Shown: one piece after another, positions 23,196 to 34,199 of the stretch
How positions within the stretch are numbered: the stretch's first letter is position 1
Layout of the letters: each line of letters opens with the position of its first letter
The notes under the pieces: generated by a model
Database searches by the model: none
Seen by the model: only the letters and a program-made list of their open reading frames with translations
What the model was told of the DNA's origin: nothing
Origin: Gentiana macrophylla
Taxonomy: Eukaryota > Streptophyta > Magnoliopsida > Gentianales > Gentianaceae
Direction: 5' to 3'
DNA length: 64,000 bases
Assembly: GCA_026214975.1 (NCBI GenBank)
Contig: JAOBSW010001047.1
Span: forward strand, 291,001 to 355,000
Program-made: the position numbers and the translations under genes

Positions 23196-24230
23196 ATGAA
23201 AGAAACATTGGAAACAACTCCTTTGTCGTTTGTGCAACCTGTTGTTGTGCAAGGAACGAGTTCGTCTCACCACGAAAAACTGAAAAAGTTCAACGGGCAG
23301 AACTTCAAAATGTGTCATTAGAAAATGCTATTCTATTTGACAACTTTGAGTTTGGAAAAATGGCTAAATGCAGATCCTCCTGCGGTGCAAGAGGGTGAAA
23401 ATATATTGTTGACCGGTATATGGAATGCAAAATGGTGGAATCCAAAACCGTTGTTAGCCAAATGGAAGAATTGCAGATGATTATCTTCGAGTGTTTCGAG
23501 GAAGGATTGGTTATTAATGAACCATTCCAAGCTGCTACAATAATTGGGAAACTTCCACCTACGTGGTGAGATTTCAAAAATTATTTGAAGCATAAAAACA
23601 AGGAGATAACCATGAATAAGTTGGTGGTGAAACTAAGGTTGTGTTTGTTTTGGGTTGGAGTTTTTTTTAGAGTTTTTTTTTGGGTTTTTGTTAGATAAAG
23701 TGATTGAAGTAATTATTAGAAAGTCAAGATGTTTTTTTGAAATTTGTGTTGATTATGAAATGATTGGTAAAATAAAGTATAATAATGAATAAAATAATGG
23801 TAAAAAGGTAATAAAGTTGATAAGTGAAATGATGAGAGTTGATTTAATATTTTTTATTTGTAGTTGAAGATTTGATTGGTGGGAGAATTGTAAGAAATGA
23901 TTGGTAATGTGATGTAAAAAAAACTCCCAAAAAACCTCTTGACAAAACAAACGGAGCCTAAGGGTTGAAGAGAACAACCAGCAATTTGACAGATGAGGAA
24001 ACTTTGGACAATCCAAGGCAAATTTGTTGGAGTCCAGTTCTGGTGAAAATAATGGCAAAGGCCAGAAAAGAAAGTTCAAGGGTGAAAGTTCTAAGGGCAA
24101 TCAAGAGGCTAAGCCATTTAATGGTAAATGATTTAATTGCGGGAAACAAGGACACCGCAGGAATAAATGCCGAAAGCCTCGGAAGATTGACAATCAAACG
24201 TGACAGAAATAGTCACCGAGACTATGGATG
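23196..24230 (+). pseudogene. gag: Copia gag remnant of element E, interrupted by a MITE
   Basis: The ATG at 23196 opens MKETLETTPLSFV. The stretch KFNGQNFK..KMLFYLTTLSLEKWLNADPP matches the gag (UBN2-type) N-terminus of plant Copia elements but contains a TAG. Later EGLVINEPFQAATIIGKLPP and FKNYLKHKNKEITM are the gag core, with a TGA where a tryptophan codon is expected. A 322-bp MITE splits the frame at 23637. After it come VEENNQQFD and the nucleocapsid FNCGKQGHRRNKC, in which the first zinc-binding cysteine codon has become TGA. Dead gene. Confidence 0.8.
23637..23958. mobile_element. Tourist-like (PIF/Harbinger) MITE
   Basis: The ends GGTTGTGTTTGTTTTG and, inverted, GGCTCCGTTTGTTTTG match at 13 of 16 bases. 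It is flanked by the direct repeat TAA (23634-23636 and 23959-23961), the PIF/Harbinger target duplication. Removing it with one TAA restores the gag frame KLRVEEN across the site, which confirms the borders. No coding capacity; 322 bp. Confidence 0.85.
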
Positions 24231-25684
24231 AATTGAATTTGTCCGCTTGTTGATTGCAATGAACTTGATAATTGAACTTCTTTTATTGAACTTTGAATCA
24301 AATTCATGGGTTGTAATAAACAATTTATACTTTATTATTGTGTGTAATATTTGTATAAATTTGTGTGTAGGCGTTTGTGTAAACACCTTAATGGTTGTGA
24401 GGATAAGTTATTATGAATATATGTGCACAATATTTTGTAGTCATATTCATATTAATTAGAGATTTGCTTTCGGAATTACGATGTACATTTCAGGATGTAA
24501 GGATGAAGTTGTTGATGCATTTGTTGATGTGATTAAATCAACGTAATAAATAAGTTAATCGATTCGTGGTGATCAAGGTGGAAAAGAGCTGTTCAAGGTT
24601 TAATGAATTTTGTTTTGGTACCAACAACATTCATCAAATCGTTGAATGACACTTACCTTAATCAGTTAATGTTGCGAAATGAGGATTAACTTGAGATTTA
24701 CCCAAAACCAGTGGCGGAAGAATATCCTCTTGATTTAAACTTCATCGGATTCTTGGAAATGTGAGGGTGATTGGTAAATGGAATTTACCTAAATAAAGTG
24801 ATGTAACGAAAGCAAAATATGAAAAGGGATTAAAATTATTTCAGAATCTTTTGAAAGATATTGCGTGTTGCTCAAAATCTATCACTAATATTAGCATGAA
24901 ATAGTTGGTAAGTGATAGAATAAGCACACAGTAATATGGAAAATAGTAAGTCACGATTAATACATCGTAGACACAATACCATTTATTAAATGACCTCTAA
25001 TGGTTGATTTCCTCGATTGTATAAAGTCGAAGGAGAATCTTGCAGATCCGCTTGTAAAAAAAAGGTTTAGCTAGAGATCGGGTGTCAATTTTTTGACAAA
25101 CGGAATGGGACTGAAGCCTATTACGCATGTTCCCTTATTATGGCAACCCAACCATAGTGACTGGAGATCCCAAGATCATGGTTCAAAAGGGACAACTAAG
25201 TTATGAGGGACAGTTAGCACTTACCCATTCTGTTAAAACAAACGTGTTGTCTGCTGAAGGGTTCAGATTAAGAATTAAGTTTTTAATGATTCCTATATCT
25301 TAGTAAAGCCAAGTGGGGTATTGCAGAGTACTCTTCATAGGAGGTCACCTATGTAAGTGGAAGTGTGGCCGCTTCTATGAGAGTTTGTGGGCTGAATTCA
25401 TTGACACACTTTCTGAAACCAAGTTGTTCCAGGGCCAAAATGGACACAACCATGAGAACTTCGAGAAGGCCAGGGGGTCTATTGTGTGGGTATCATTGTC
25501 TAGGCATGCACCAAAGCCTGAGCAGTTCAAGACCTTGTTCACTGCTTAGCCGAGTATGTCCGATGGTATTCTACTAGGGAAGGTTCAAGGCAGCAAACCA
25601 CCTCGCCCGATGCAATAGAGCTCCGTTTGATATCTCGTTAGAGTCTGCATTGCATTTGCATCAATTTTCATTCATGTGGGGGAT
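24231..25684 (+). pseudogene. Worn 3' internal part of element E (pol tail and spacer)
   Basis: Sequence from about 24500 is collinear with element C from about 11010. At about 25000-25110 the translation KVEGESC..KKGLAR marks the pol C-terminus of this Copia family. The following 570 bases are the spacer seen also in C, ending in the polypurine tract TGTGGGGGAT at 25676-25684. No frame is intact. Confidence 0.6.
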
Positions 25685-26316
25685 TGTTGGATAAATTTGA
25701 ATTAAAATTAATTCTAAAATTACAGAGGATCGTATCGGTTCGGTGAAAGGTTACAAGTACGTAAGAGGTTGTATCCTTTCGGTTAAAGTTGCACCTGTTC
25801 GATTGAATCATTTTTGAAAGGACGCAACCGGTAGTGAATGGCTTCCTTATTCCTATAAATTTCGTCATTTGTCAATGAGAAGAACGCAGATTTTTACACA
25901 TACTACATACCAAAATTATGCACAAATTAAAAGCCATTTTTTGCATAAACACTTGTGCATAGTCAGAGATATTCAAGGCCGGATCAGTTCGACGCTTGTT
26001 CACATCTAAGTGCGAGACTAGAACAAGGAGACTGTTGTATCTTGGGAGACATGTTGCCATATCCGTGTGCACATAGTCGGGGCAATAATGTCTTAAGAAA
26101 AGCGTTCTACCCGCCCCAGTCTAAAAAATAAATTTTCGCATCTACTCTTGCTTTCTGTCATTCAATTCTATGTGTATTTGTATGAATATGAATAAAAGTT
26201 CTGCAAAGTGTTTGTTTATCCGTGTCATTGAATTTTGTCTACTATATGTGCAAAGTTTCTATAAACGATATAAAACAGATTACGACAAACGAATTCAAAC
26301 AACTAATTTTCCAACA
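25685..26316 (+). repeat. 3' LTR of element E
   Basis: Begins TGTTGGATAAATTTG after the polypurine tract and ends TTTTCCAACA (TG...CA). It contains a TATA-like CCTATAAATTTC at about 25852. 632 bp. Confidence 0.85.
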
Positions 26317-26417
26317 TTCACCTCAAAATCTCCTATCCACACAAGTATATCCAAATAGTTGTATTTGCACAAAACCTGGGTTGGGCACACATACGTTTTA
26401 TTTTTTGGAAAATTTTT

Positions 26418-26531
26418 AGGTAGGGAGTCTCTATTAGATGCGCCGTGTGTATATAAAACAAAACTATTTTGTTTTATTATCTATGTGACGCAAATCTAAA
26501 GATCAGGTGTAATAGAGACCTTCTACGACAT
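26418..26531. mobile_element. Small palindromic MITE-like element
   Basis: GTCTCTATTAGATG near the left and GTGTAATAGAGACC near the right are inverted copies, and the middle (AAAACAAAACTATTTTGTTTTATT) is itself a palindrome. The whole 114 bases would fold on itself. Transposon family not assigned. Confidence 0.5.
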
Positions 26532-27059
26532 AATTACTCTCTTTGTTTTGAAGGGCACTTGCGTTTCATGATGATTCATGAAAGTTCTTTTAATTATCTG
26601 TTACATTACGAATAACGACAAAACCACTAAGGTCAAACAAATTTTTTTTCCCTCATTCTTTATTGGGTTTTTTTGTTTTCCAGTCTTGTAGCCACATTTT
26701 CCTATTGCAATTGCTTTAGTCCTCAGACTTTTATTAATTTAGACTGATGATTGTCTTTGTTTGACTAGCTTAAGATAAGATAATATCTATCTCTACATAT
26801 ATGTATGGATAGATATAGACCGTAGAGATAGAATGATTATATCGGTGTTAGTTTAATAATTTATATAATTGAAATTATAACATCACGTCTCCTTAAAAGT
26901 AGAATAGAGATTACTACTATGATATAATATTGAGACATAATAGACTTATTAATTTGGATTAAGTGTGAAACCTCGTAACATGATCCAGCGTGTCACGTGA
27001 GATGTGCCAGTTGTATTACCTAAAGTTGCATCATGGTCTCCTCAGCGGTTTTCATCTTG

Positions 27060-28480
27060 GCGTTGTATCCCAGTGTGACGTTCCTGTTCCGAATACCGGA
27101 AAAGAACCCCCGGCACGCATATAATTATAATTTATTCTAATTATATACGTAAACCTTACGTAAGCAACATCATAGAAACAAGCGGAAGACAAAACGACTG
27201 ACTCGAGTACTTAAAACAACTAAAAGCGGTCGAAAATAACACTTTTTTTTTTGAAGCAACTTTATTTTATTAAAAAACGGAATAAAGAGCTACAAAATTC
27301 AGTGCCATATCCCGGCCCGCCCCAAGTTTGTGTGATAGGGTACATAGCATGGTCTCCTTAAACCCTATGTGCGGCAAACCCAGTGAGGGAAAATCCACCA
27401 CATAGGGAAGAATACTCGCTCTATGTACCCCCAAAAAAGTCCCTATCCCATAAATAGTTACATAAGTGGAATTCAAAAGAAAATGAAAGATGCCGCCATG
27501 TACAAGCTGCCCACGATCCCTGCGCATCCTTATATGAATTGTATTGGGCCGAAGAAGCTTGCCAAGCGTCCTCAAAAAAATCTGCCATGTCCTATCCATA
27601 AAACGGTCTTTGAAACTCATTGTAGAAGCTGTATCAAACACATAAGGGGAATGAAGCACCAGATTGATTATGAATAACACATGCTGCAACTATTACATCA
27701 TCAAGACTATCTTTAACCATTAAATACAATATCTCCATTACAACTTGATAACCATAAACCCAATTCATCATTTTCTATCAATACAATGATGAGATGATCT
27801 ATACCCAAATTGAAATACTGAAAGTAAATAACAGTACACGTCATCGGCATCATCTCCGGCTCACTCCTCAGTGGCCTCGAAAACGACCTACAAAAACACC
27901 ACATTCTCAGGGTGGGGACAAGAGAGAAGAGGGGTTAAGTATATACGTACTTAGTAAGGGTAGAAGAAACGGTTACAATAAATAACAATAAAGGCATATA
28001 CATATAACTTGGCATCATCTACAATCACTACCACATATGTTGTAATAGTAAACTTCTTTCACCCTCTATTAGCTCCGTAGTATATCCTCACACAAATAAG
28101 GTTTGTTACATCAATAACAAAGGACACTACACATGGTGAAAATGCACCACAACATGGTTTGCACCGTTTTGAGGGCATGGACTCGTGTTCCAAGTAGGAG
28201 TTACACGTTGTCCCGTAGGAGTAGTAAGTGTACCATGCTTCGATATAAAAAATTTGCCTCACCTATGATATTGATGTTTTAGCTTTTAGACATCCACATG
28301 TGTATTTACGAGTTTAGATCTAACCAACTGATTCATTAACATAAAGGCTTCTTAAGGACTTCTAGTCCTAGACATCTAGTTATACTACCTAGCACGCCGT
28401 AAAAGGATCAAAGATTACTAAGTCAATATCTCACAAGGCCTAAACAATGTCTTCATGTGCTTCCACCTTCTCCCCGCAGA
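27060..28480 (-). repeat. Diverged LTR related to the Tekay/LARD family
   Basis: The start (27060-27240) follows the LTR start of element G block by block: a GAATACCGGAAAAGAA-like phrase for GATACCGAGCCC..GGAAGAGAA, GGCACGCATA, then CGTAAACCTTACGTAAG and GCGGAAGACAAAACGACT. Further matches occur at about 27930-28000 (TACGTACTTAGTAAGGGTAG) and 28340-28400. Between them lies unrelated sequence with a poly(T) start (27243-27700). Probably an old solo LTR or LTR remnant, minus strand. Confidence 0.5.
27243..27700 (-). mobile_element. Poly(A)-ended retrosequence, LINE-like
   Basis: On the minus strand it ends TTAATAAAATAAAGTTGCTTC followed by ten A, the style of plant L1-type LINE 3' ends. The open stretch 27689-27270 has no clear domain. 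It interrupts the diverged LTR. A processed gene copy cannot be excluded. Confidence 0.35.
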
Positions 28481-28672
28481 GGGTCTCAGTTGTGGTGTTG
28501 AGTCAAGGCTACCAGAAGTCGATGTTAGACATTATAAAATAACATATAATATTCCAAAAGAACATACAAGTCACATCGTATCGTGAAATACACTTAAAAA
28601 CACAAAATTAATATAATACTCTATCACCGTAAAATATACTATCCTTTTACTATAATCTTTAGACATAGATAT

Positions 28673-28917
28673 TGATGTAGCATATCAAATTAATTATTAG
28701 TCTTTATTTAATATTTTAATTAAGTGGTTAGCCATTGGGCTTTTCAAATGTAGAGTTTACTTAATTGGGTTATTTAGCCTATAAATAGTCTAAGTCTTTA
28801 GTTGCTAGGGATAGAATGTAATCTTGAATATTGAATCATCTTTCTCTTTTGAGAATGATATTATCTTTGAGTTTGGATTAGCTCGTTTTATCCGTTTATT
28901 GTAGATCTTCTACATCA
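28673..28917 (+). repeat. 5' LTR of element F
   Basis: TGATGTAGCATATCAAATT start and CTTCTACATCA end. It contains the promoter-like CCTATAAATAGTC at about 28779. Confidence 0.92.
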
Positions 28918-28919
28918 TT

Positions 28920-28931
28920 TGGTATCAGAGA
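28920..28931 (+). other. Initiator tRNA-Met primer binding site of element F
   Basis: TGGTATCAGAGA two bases after the 5' LTR, complementary to the 3' end of plant initiator tRNA-Met. Confidence 0.88.
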
Positions 28932-28952
28932 TAGGGTTTTTCCCTTCGCAGT

Positions 28953-29181
28953 ATGACAGCCAAATTGAGTCGGGAAAATAGCCGGATCCGCGACGGTGTT
29001 CGCGATTCGAAGATCCTATGAGATACTCCATCACGGCTTAATCAAAAGACTGTTTGTTTTGGGACAGAAACTGATCGAGTTGTGACGGGGCTGAGACACC
29101 ACCGTTTGCATGACTGCAACCAAGTTCGGCGAGATGTTCCTCGTGTATCTACGGTTGACGTCGGCGATGAGTTTCACTACC
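28953..29181 (+). pseudogene. 5' part of the element F gag gene, cut by element G
   Basis: An ATG at 28953 opens MTAKLSRENSRIRDGVRDSKIL and then meets a TGA. A second frame ends VPRSTVDVGDEFHY-like at the insertion point of element G. Joined across G the frame continues RNRNFGEENKRFSDRF before another stop, so this leader part of gag is not intact. Continuation at 48367. Confidence 0.55.
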
Positions 29182-29525
29182 TGTAACGCCCCGCTCCCGG
29201 ATACCGAGCCCTTATCCGGAAGAGAAACGTTCGGCACGCATAACATTAAATAAATAATATTACACGTAAGCCTCTACTACGTCGTATCAAATAAAAGCAA
29301 ACGGAAGCTAAAATGACTCGGGTAAAAACATAAATGCTACTAAGAATAGAATGTAACCATACTAAAGATGGATAGATAAATTACAACGACGAATAATCCA
29401 AATACTTATACAATACGAGGTCTTAAAAGTAGAAGTACAACAAGTCTAAGAAAAGAATTACAACCAGTCTAGTACAACCTTTACAAAGGAACAAACTAAA
29501 AGCTCCGCCAAGACTCCAAGTCTTC
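29182..29525 (-). repeat. 3' LTR of element G, first piece (left of element H)
   Basis: TGTAACGCCCCGCTCCCGG start, the same as at 46053. It is interrupted after base 29525 by element H; the last five bases TCTTC are H's target duplication. Confidence 0.92.
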
Positions 29526-30816
29526 TGTTAAGGGTGGAATTATACGATACTTTATTATACTTTATATTATAATTTCACCCTAACTAATATAATTTGCATT
29601 GAAAATGAATCTTAAAATAACTTATTGAGCAAACACGGTTTTATAAATGTTAATTACCAAATAACACATTTTATGTGCTTAAATGATTATTTTATATCAT
29701 TGTGGAAATATGTTATGCTTTGGTATTTTTCATGTGTGTTGTAGGTACATAATACATTTAAATATTGGATGCAAGTCAAGGCCACTCAATAAAATCAAGT
29801 CAAGGACACTCAATGCTTAGTCCAAGTCAAGTAGGAGTGATTCAAGGGGCTGTTTTTGAGAGCAAATCAAGAGGAATTAATATTATCATAATGTGTAGCA
29901 TTTTATCATTTTTAAAGGGGAGAGGGAACGGTTCATAGAGAAGGGAGGAGAGCAGGAAATTTTTTGGGAGTCTTTGTTTTGTTTTTACAGTTTTCCTTTT
30001 GAGAGTTCTAGTCCATCAAACAACTTTTGTATTTTTCCATTCTAGTTTGAATAATCAAACACTTATAGATTTCTTCATAATTCTCCATTGTTGTTCATAC
30101 AATTGCCAAAATCAAATCTTGGCCTTATCAAATTCCTGCTCTACATATAATTTTATGGTGCATTCTCATCCACCCAAGATGAGCACTAGTGATATGGATA
30201 GCTAAACTCATCAAGGGCAAGCAATTGGGGGAAGCAATTCGACGGTTTTCGGGTTTTCTAATATAAAGCATTGCAGTATTTCAAACCAAAGGTTAGATTA
30301 CGAGTTGTACATTTTATTGTTCATAGCTTGATCGAGAGATTTTGCTCACGGATTGCCATACGAGAGATTGTATGCATTGAATCAGTATAACACGTAATTA
30401 AACCATAATATTCGAGTATAAAACGAGAGTTTATCGAATGCGGTTTGGATAAATTAATCGAGAGATTATACCTTGTGTTTTGATTGTATTTTTCACCTAA
30501 GAGATTAGGGATTACATTCGGTTTAGGAGATCCTAATCTTTGTTCCTGATATTCCATGCTTGTATGATTAGAAACCTGATAATTTGTCGAATTGTGAAAC
30601 CTATTGTTTGCCCTCTTTTAATCTCATTACAATAATCTTAATTTGTAACGTATCTCGTGACAATCGTGACTCAAAACTGAACCACCTCTCAACCTCGAAT
30701 CCCTGAGTTCGACTCCGGTTTTACATCGTTATTCTACGATCCCTCCTCTTGGGGAAACCGGATTATAAATTTATAACTTGTCATTCTTATTTTCATAATC
30801 AATAAAATCCGGGACA
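29526..30816 (+). repeat. 5' LTR of element H
   Basis: 1291 bp, TGTTAAGGGTGG...AATCCGGGACA. The first 400 bases or so are identical to the 3' LTR; differences are concentrated in the second half. Confidence 0.95.
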
Positions 30817-30822
30817 AGTTTT

Positions 30823-30840
30823 TGGCGCCGTTGCCGGGGA
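30823..30840 (+). other. tRNA-Asp primer binding site of element H
   Basis: TGGCGCCGTTGCCGGGGA, six bases after the LTR end and identical to the PBS of element A. Confidence 0.93.
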
Positions 30841-30989
30841 TTCGGCACGGTTAGCTTCAGTTTTGAGTCTTTTATTAAATATTAAGTACCCAGAAAAAGT
30901 TTAAATGTTGTTTGGTGTAAATTGATTCAAGAGTTCTGTGCTCTGTTTTTCGAAATTTGAGTCTCTGTTTTTCCATAACCGGTTCCCTT

Positions 30990-31275
30990 GAAGAACGAGC
31001 GTCCATCAAGCGTCCAGGCTGAAAAATCAGAACAGAGCCTTCAGACGCCGTCTGGACGAGCGTCCAACTAGCGTCCAGACATAGCGGACGAGCGTCCATC
31101 TTGGTGAACGAACGTCCAGAAGCTTGAATTGGATCAGAGAGTTCAGACGCAGTGAGGACGAGCGTCCACTCTCCGTCCATTTGAAGCAGACGAGCGTTCA
31201 AACTTTGGACGGGCGTTCATCTTCAGTTCAGCAGTGAACGAGCGTTCTCTTCTTTAGACGAGCGTCCCGAACGCC
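30990..31275 (+). repeat. GGACGNNCGTCC-like motif cluster in element H leader
   Basis: About a dozen copies in the leader between PBS and gag, mostly with AG in the middle (GGACGAGCGTCC) plus half-sites AGCGTCCA. Spacing is irregular, about 15-35 bases. The LTR of this element has none. Confidence 0.82.
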
Positions 31276-31361
31276 AGTTTTCCCATTAGAACGGGAAATC
31301 CATCACTCCTGGGATTTATTTTCACCTCTTATCACCTTTCACCTCGTTTTCACTCCAGTAT

Positions 31362-33138
31362 ATGCGTACACGAAGTCATTCAGGCCCATTAATCTTTAAC
31401 CCTGAGATCGAACGTACAATCGTTCGTCCCAATCGCAAAATTCAACGTTCCTTGAGTTCTCAATTTTCCGAGGTTAGTGAAGGAAGTATTTTTGAAGAAA
31501 CCGTTGAAGAAACTCTTGAAGAGATCGTTGAAGAAATCATCTTGGACAACCCAAGTAATAATGGCAGATAGGCGTACTTTAGCGAGACTACACTATTCGG
31601 GCTCACATTATACATCCCGCTATCGTAATGCCGGACATCGAGGTTCCATTTGAATTAAGATCTGGTTTAATTCAAATGATACAACATACTTCCACCTTTC
31701 ATGGGTACCAATCTGAAAACCCACATACCCATGTGCGTGCATTTCTGGAAGTATGCGAAGACAACTAAGATCAAGATATCTCTCGATGATATCCTTAAGC
31801 TCAAATTATTCCCATTCTCTTTGCGGGGTGAAGCAAAAGAATGGTATCTCTCATTACCTTCTGAATCTATCACGACCTGGGCTGATCTGGAGCGTGAGTT
31901 TCTGAGCCAATATTTCCCTCCCTCCAAGACATTTTTCTGTCTAACCGATATCTTCACTTTCCGACAAGAAGGTAGTGAAACGTTCTTTGAAGCATGGAAG
32001 CGTTTCAAATCTATCTTACATCGTTGCCCTCATCATGGTTTAGATGCAGCGACAAGTCAATACCTTCTCTAAGGTGGTTTGGACCGAGACGACAAAAGGA
32101 ATGGTAAATAGCTCATCTGGAGGAGCTTTCTTGAAAAACACCGGTGAAGGGTGGGACTGTTTGAAGATATAGCAAAATATAACTATGCCCCAACTCAGCA
32201 TTCAATCCCTACACCTTCTACGCCTTTGAGGATAGAAGAGGGCAAGTCTCAAAACCAACTGATCGCCTCTCTTCAACAATGAGATCACCGATCCGGCTTT
32301 GGCACAAAAACACAATCAATATTCCACTTCTTCTATTCCTCCATTTCTCGATTTTTCTCGGATGATGTATTGTGACAACTGTTGTCAACATGGTCACAAT
32401 ATGAATCATCATCAATACCCATCATCCAACTATCAAGTCAATGCGGCCCAACAGATGAGGCCGCATACACACGATAGTTTGTCAAACTTGTGCCACGGAG
32501 GGTCACACATCTCTTGCTTGTCCCAAAGCAGGGACAATGCTGAAATCAATGCGTTTTCTGGCCAGTCAAACCAGAGGTTTTCAAACCAACATTCTGGCCA
32601 GAACAATTATCAACACCAAGGTTATAACCAGAATCGGAGTTTCAACCAACAACCAGGTTACAACCAAAATACCAACTTTCAAACCTCTAATCGAAATCAG
32701 AATTACCAGAATCCCACCTACAGTCAGCATCCAAATCCGAATACCATGCAGAGGCTCAACCAGATTTGGCAAGGAAATACCAACAGCTCTTCAAATAGAC
32801 CTACTCAAAACCCTCCGGGTTTCCAAAACTCACCATCTGGGGCAAATGATGGCCCAACAAAAGCTGAGTATGAGAAGACAATCAAGAACTTGGAAAGACA
32901 AATTGGCCAGCTAGCTGAACAATTAGCTGCAAGACCTCAGGGACACTTACCCAGTTTCACAGAAAGGAACCCTAAAAGTAACCAAGTATCCCAACGCAAT
33001 GAGATTATTCCTACTACACCTTACGGAGCAGAGGAGTCACACGCAATGAATTTGAGATCTGGAACCCAACTACAAGGAAATCCCGCTTCTTACCGAACTG
33101 TGGAAGCGAATAGCACCCTCCTACCGGAGATGAGGTAG
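31362..33138 (+). pseudogene. gag: Gag of element H
   Basis: The ATG at 31362 opens MRTRSHSGPLIFNPE, the family start. A Glu-rich stretch ends in a TAG at 31569. Gag continues in other frames: 31701-32072 holds KLKLFPFSLRGEAKEWY and the capsid core to CPHHGLD. The frame 32299-33138 holds the Asn/Gln-rich region and ERQIGQLAEQLA. The zinc-knuckle region near 32500 is degraded (SHISCLSQSRDNAEIN in place of a CCHC box). At least three frame changes. Confidence 0.82.
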
Positions 33139-33174
33139 GAGGGAAGTTGAGGATAAAGACTCACCGCCCTTGAT

Positions 33175-34135
33175 GAAGAAGAGACTCAGTTGGCTGATCC
33201 ACTGAGTCTTGAGGAAGCTGTTCAAAGTCAAGAAGAAGAAATCCCGACAAGTAAAAAGACTGACAAGACTGTGAGATGGAAGGATTTAGAGGACGGCAGC
33301 GATTAAAGCTTCTTCATCATCGAAGAAAGTTTTCTCTGAAGAAGAATTGAGCAAACTTCCTTTCCCACCAAGAAAGAAAAACATCTCTTTGCAAGAAGAT
33401 AAGAAGTATGAAAAGGTACTCAACCTTCTGAAGAACACACAAGTAAATTTACCCTTATCTGATGTTCTGGTTGAGATGCCTAAATATACTAAATTTATAA
33501 AAGATGTTGTTTCTTCAAAAAAGAAACTGGAGAACATGGATAGAGTAATTAATGAAGAGTGCTCCATGATTGGAAGTGATCATATTCCAAGGAAACGAAG
33601 CGATCCAGGGAAATTCGTTTTAACCTTACAAATCCAAGACTGTGTTTTCCCTCATTCCTTGTTTGACCTAGGAGCATCTATCAATTTAATGCCGTTATCC
33701 ATCCGCAAAAGACTTAATCTTGATCATCTTTTGGAACCTACCACGATGAACCTTCGATTTGCGAGATAGGTCGATCAAGAAAGCCGAAGGATTTTGAAAG
33801 ATCTCTTAGTCCAGGTCGACAAATTCACATTTCTGTGGATTGGTTTGTCCTGGATGTAAAAGAAGAAAACACTCCGTTAATCCTTGGCGGATCATTTCTA
33901 TCAACGACCCGTCTTTGTCACAGTTGTGATGAAGGTTATGTAACCTTAAGAGTTGGTGATGCGAAGTGCGATACAATGTTTCTAGAACTCTAAAGCGACC
34001 GCCGAAAGCCCAACCGGTTATTCCATTGATGGCCAGCGAGTTCGGTGATTTTATGGAAACACAAGTCATGGCCATGAACCCAGAGTATGAAAGATTGGTG
34101 GACAATCGAACGAGCTACTGGTAGAATCCACCTTG
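33175..34135 (+). pseudogene. pol: Protease region of element H
   Basis: The frame 33347-33769 runs from LPFPPRKKN to the active site DLGASINLMP and into FAR, then shifts. ILG.SFLST (normally ILGRPFLST) follows near 33890 in another frame. Same order as in element A (2361-3359). Confidence 0.8.
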
Positions 34136-34199
34136 TGAGATTGGGACCGCCTTGGAAGGCGAGGAGCTGCAAGAAGAGACCTTGTTTGTGGAATCCTCA

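Larger units (their letters stand above)
21755..26316 (+). mobile_element. Element E: decayed Ty1/Copia element
   Basis: Two LTRs of one family flank an internal region with a recognisable but broken gag and a worn pol tail. RT and integrase are missing, so a large internal deletion has occurred. The 5' LTR lacks roughly its first 150 bases and is joined directly to the RT of element D. A Tourist-like MITE sits in gag. Element C (11010-13125) is a sister copy. Confidence 0.8.
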
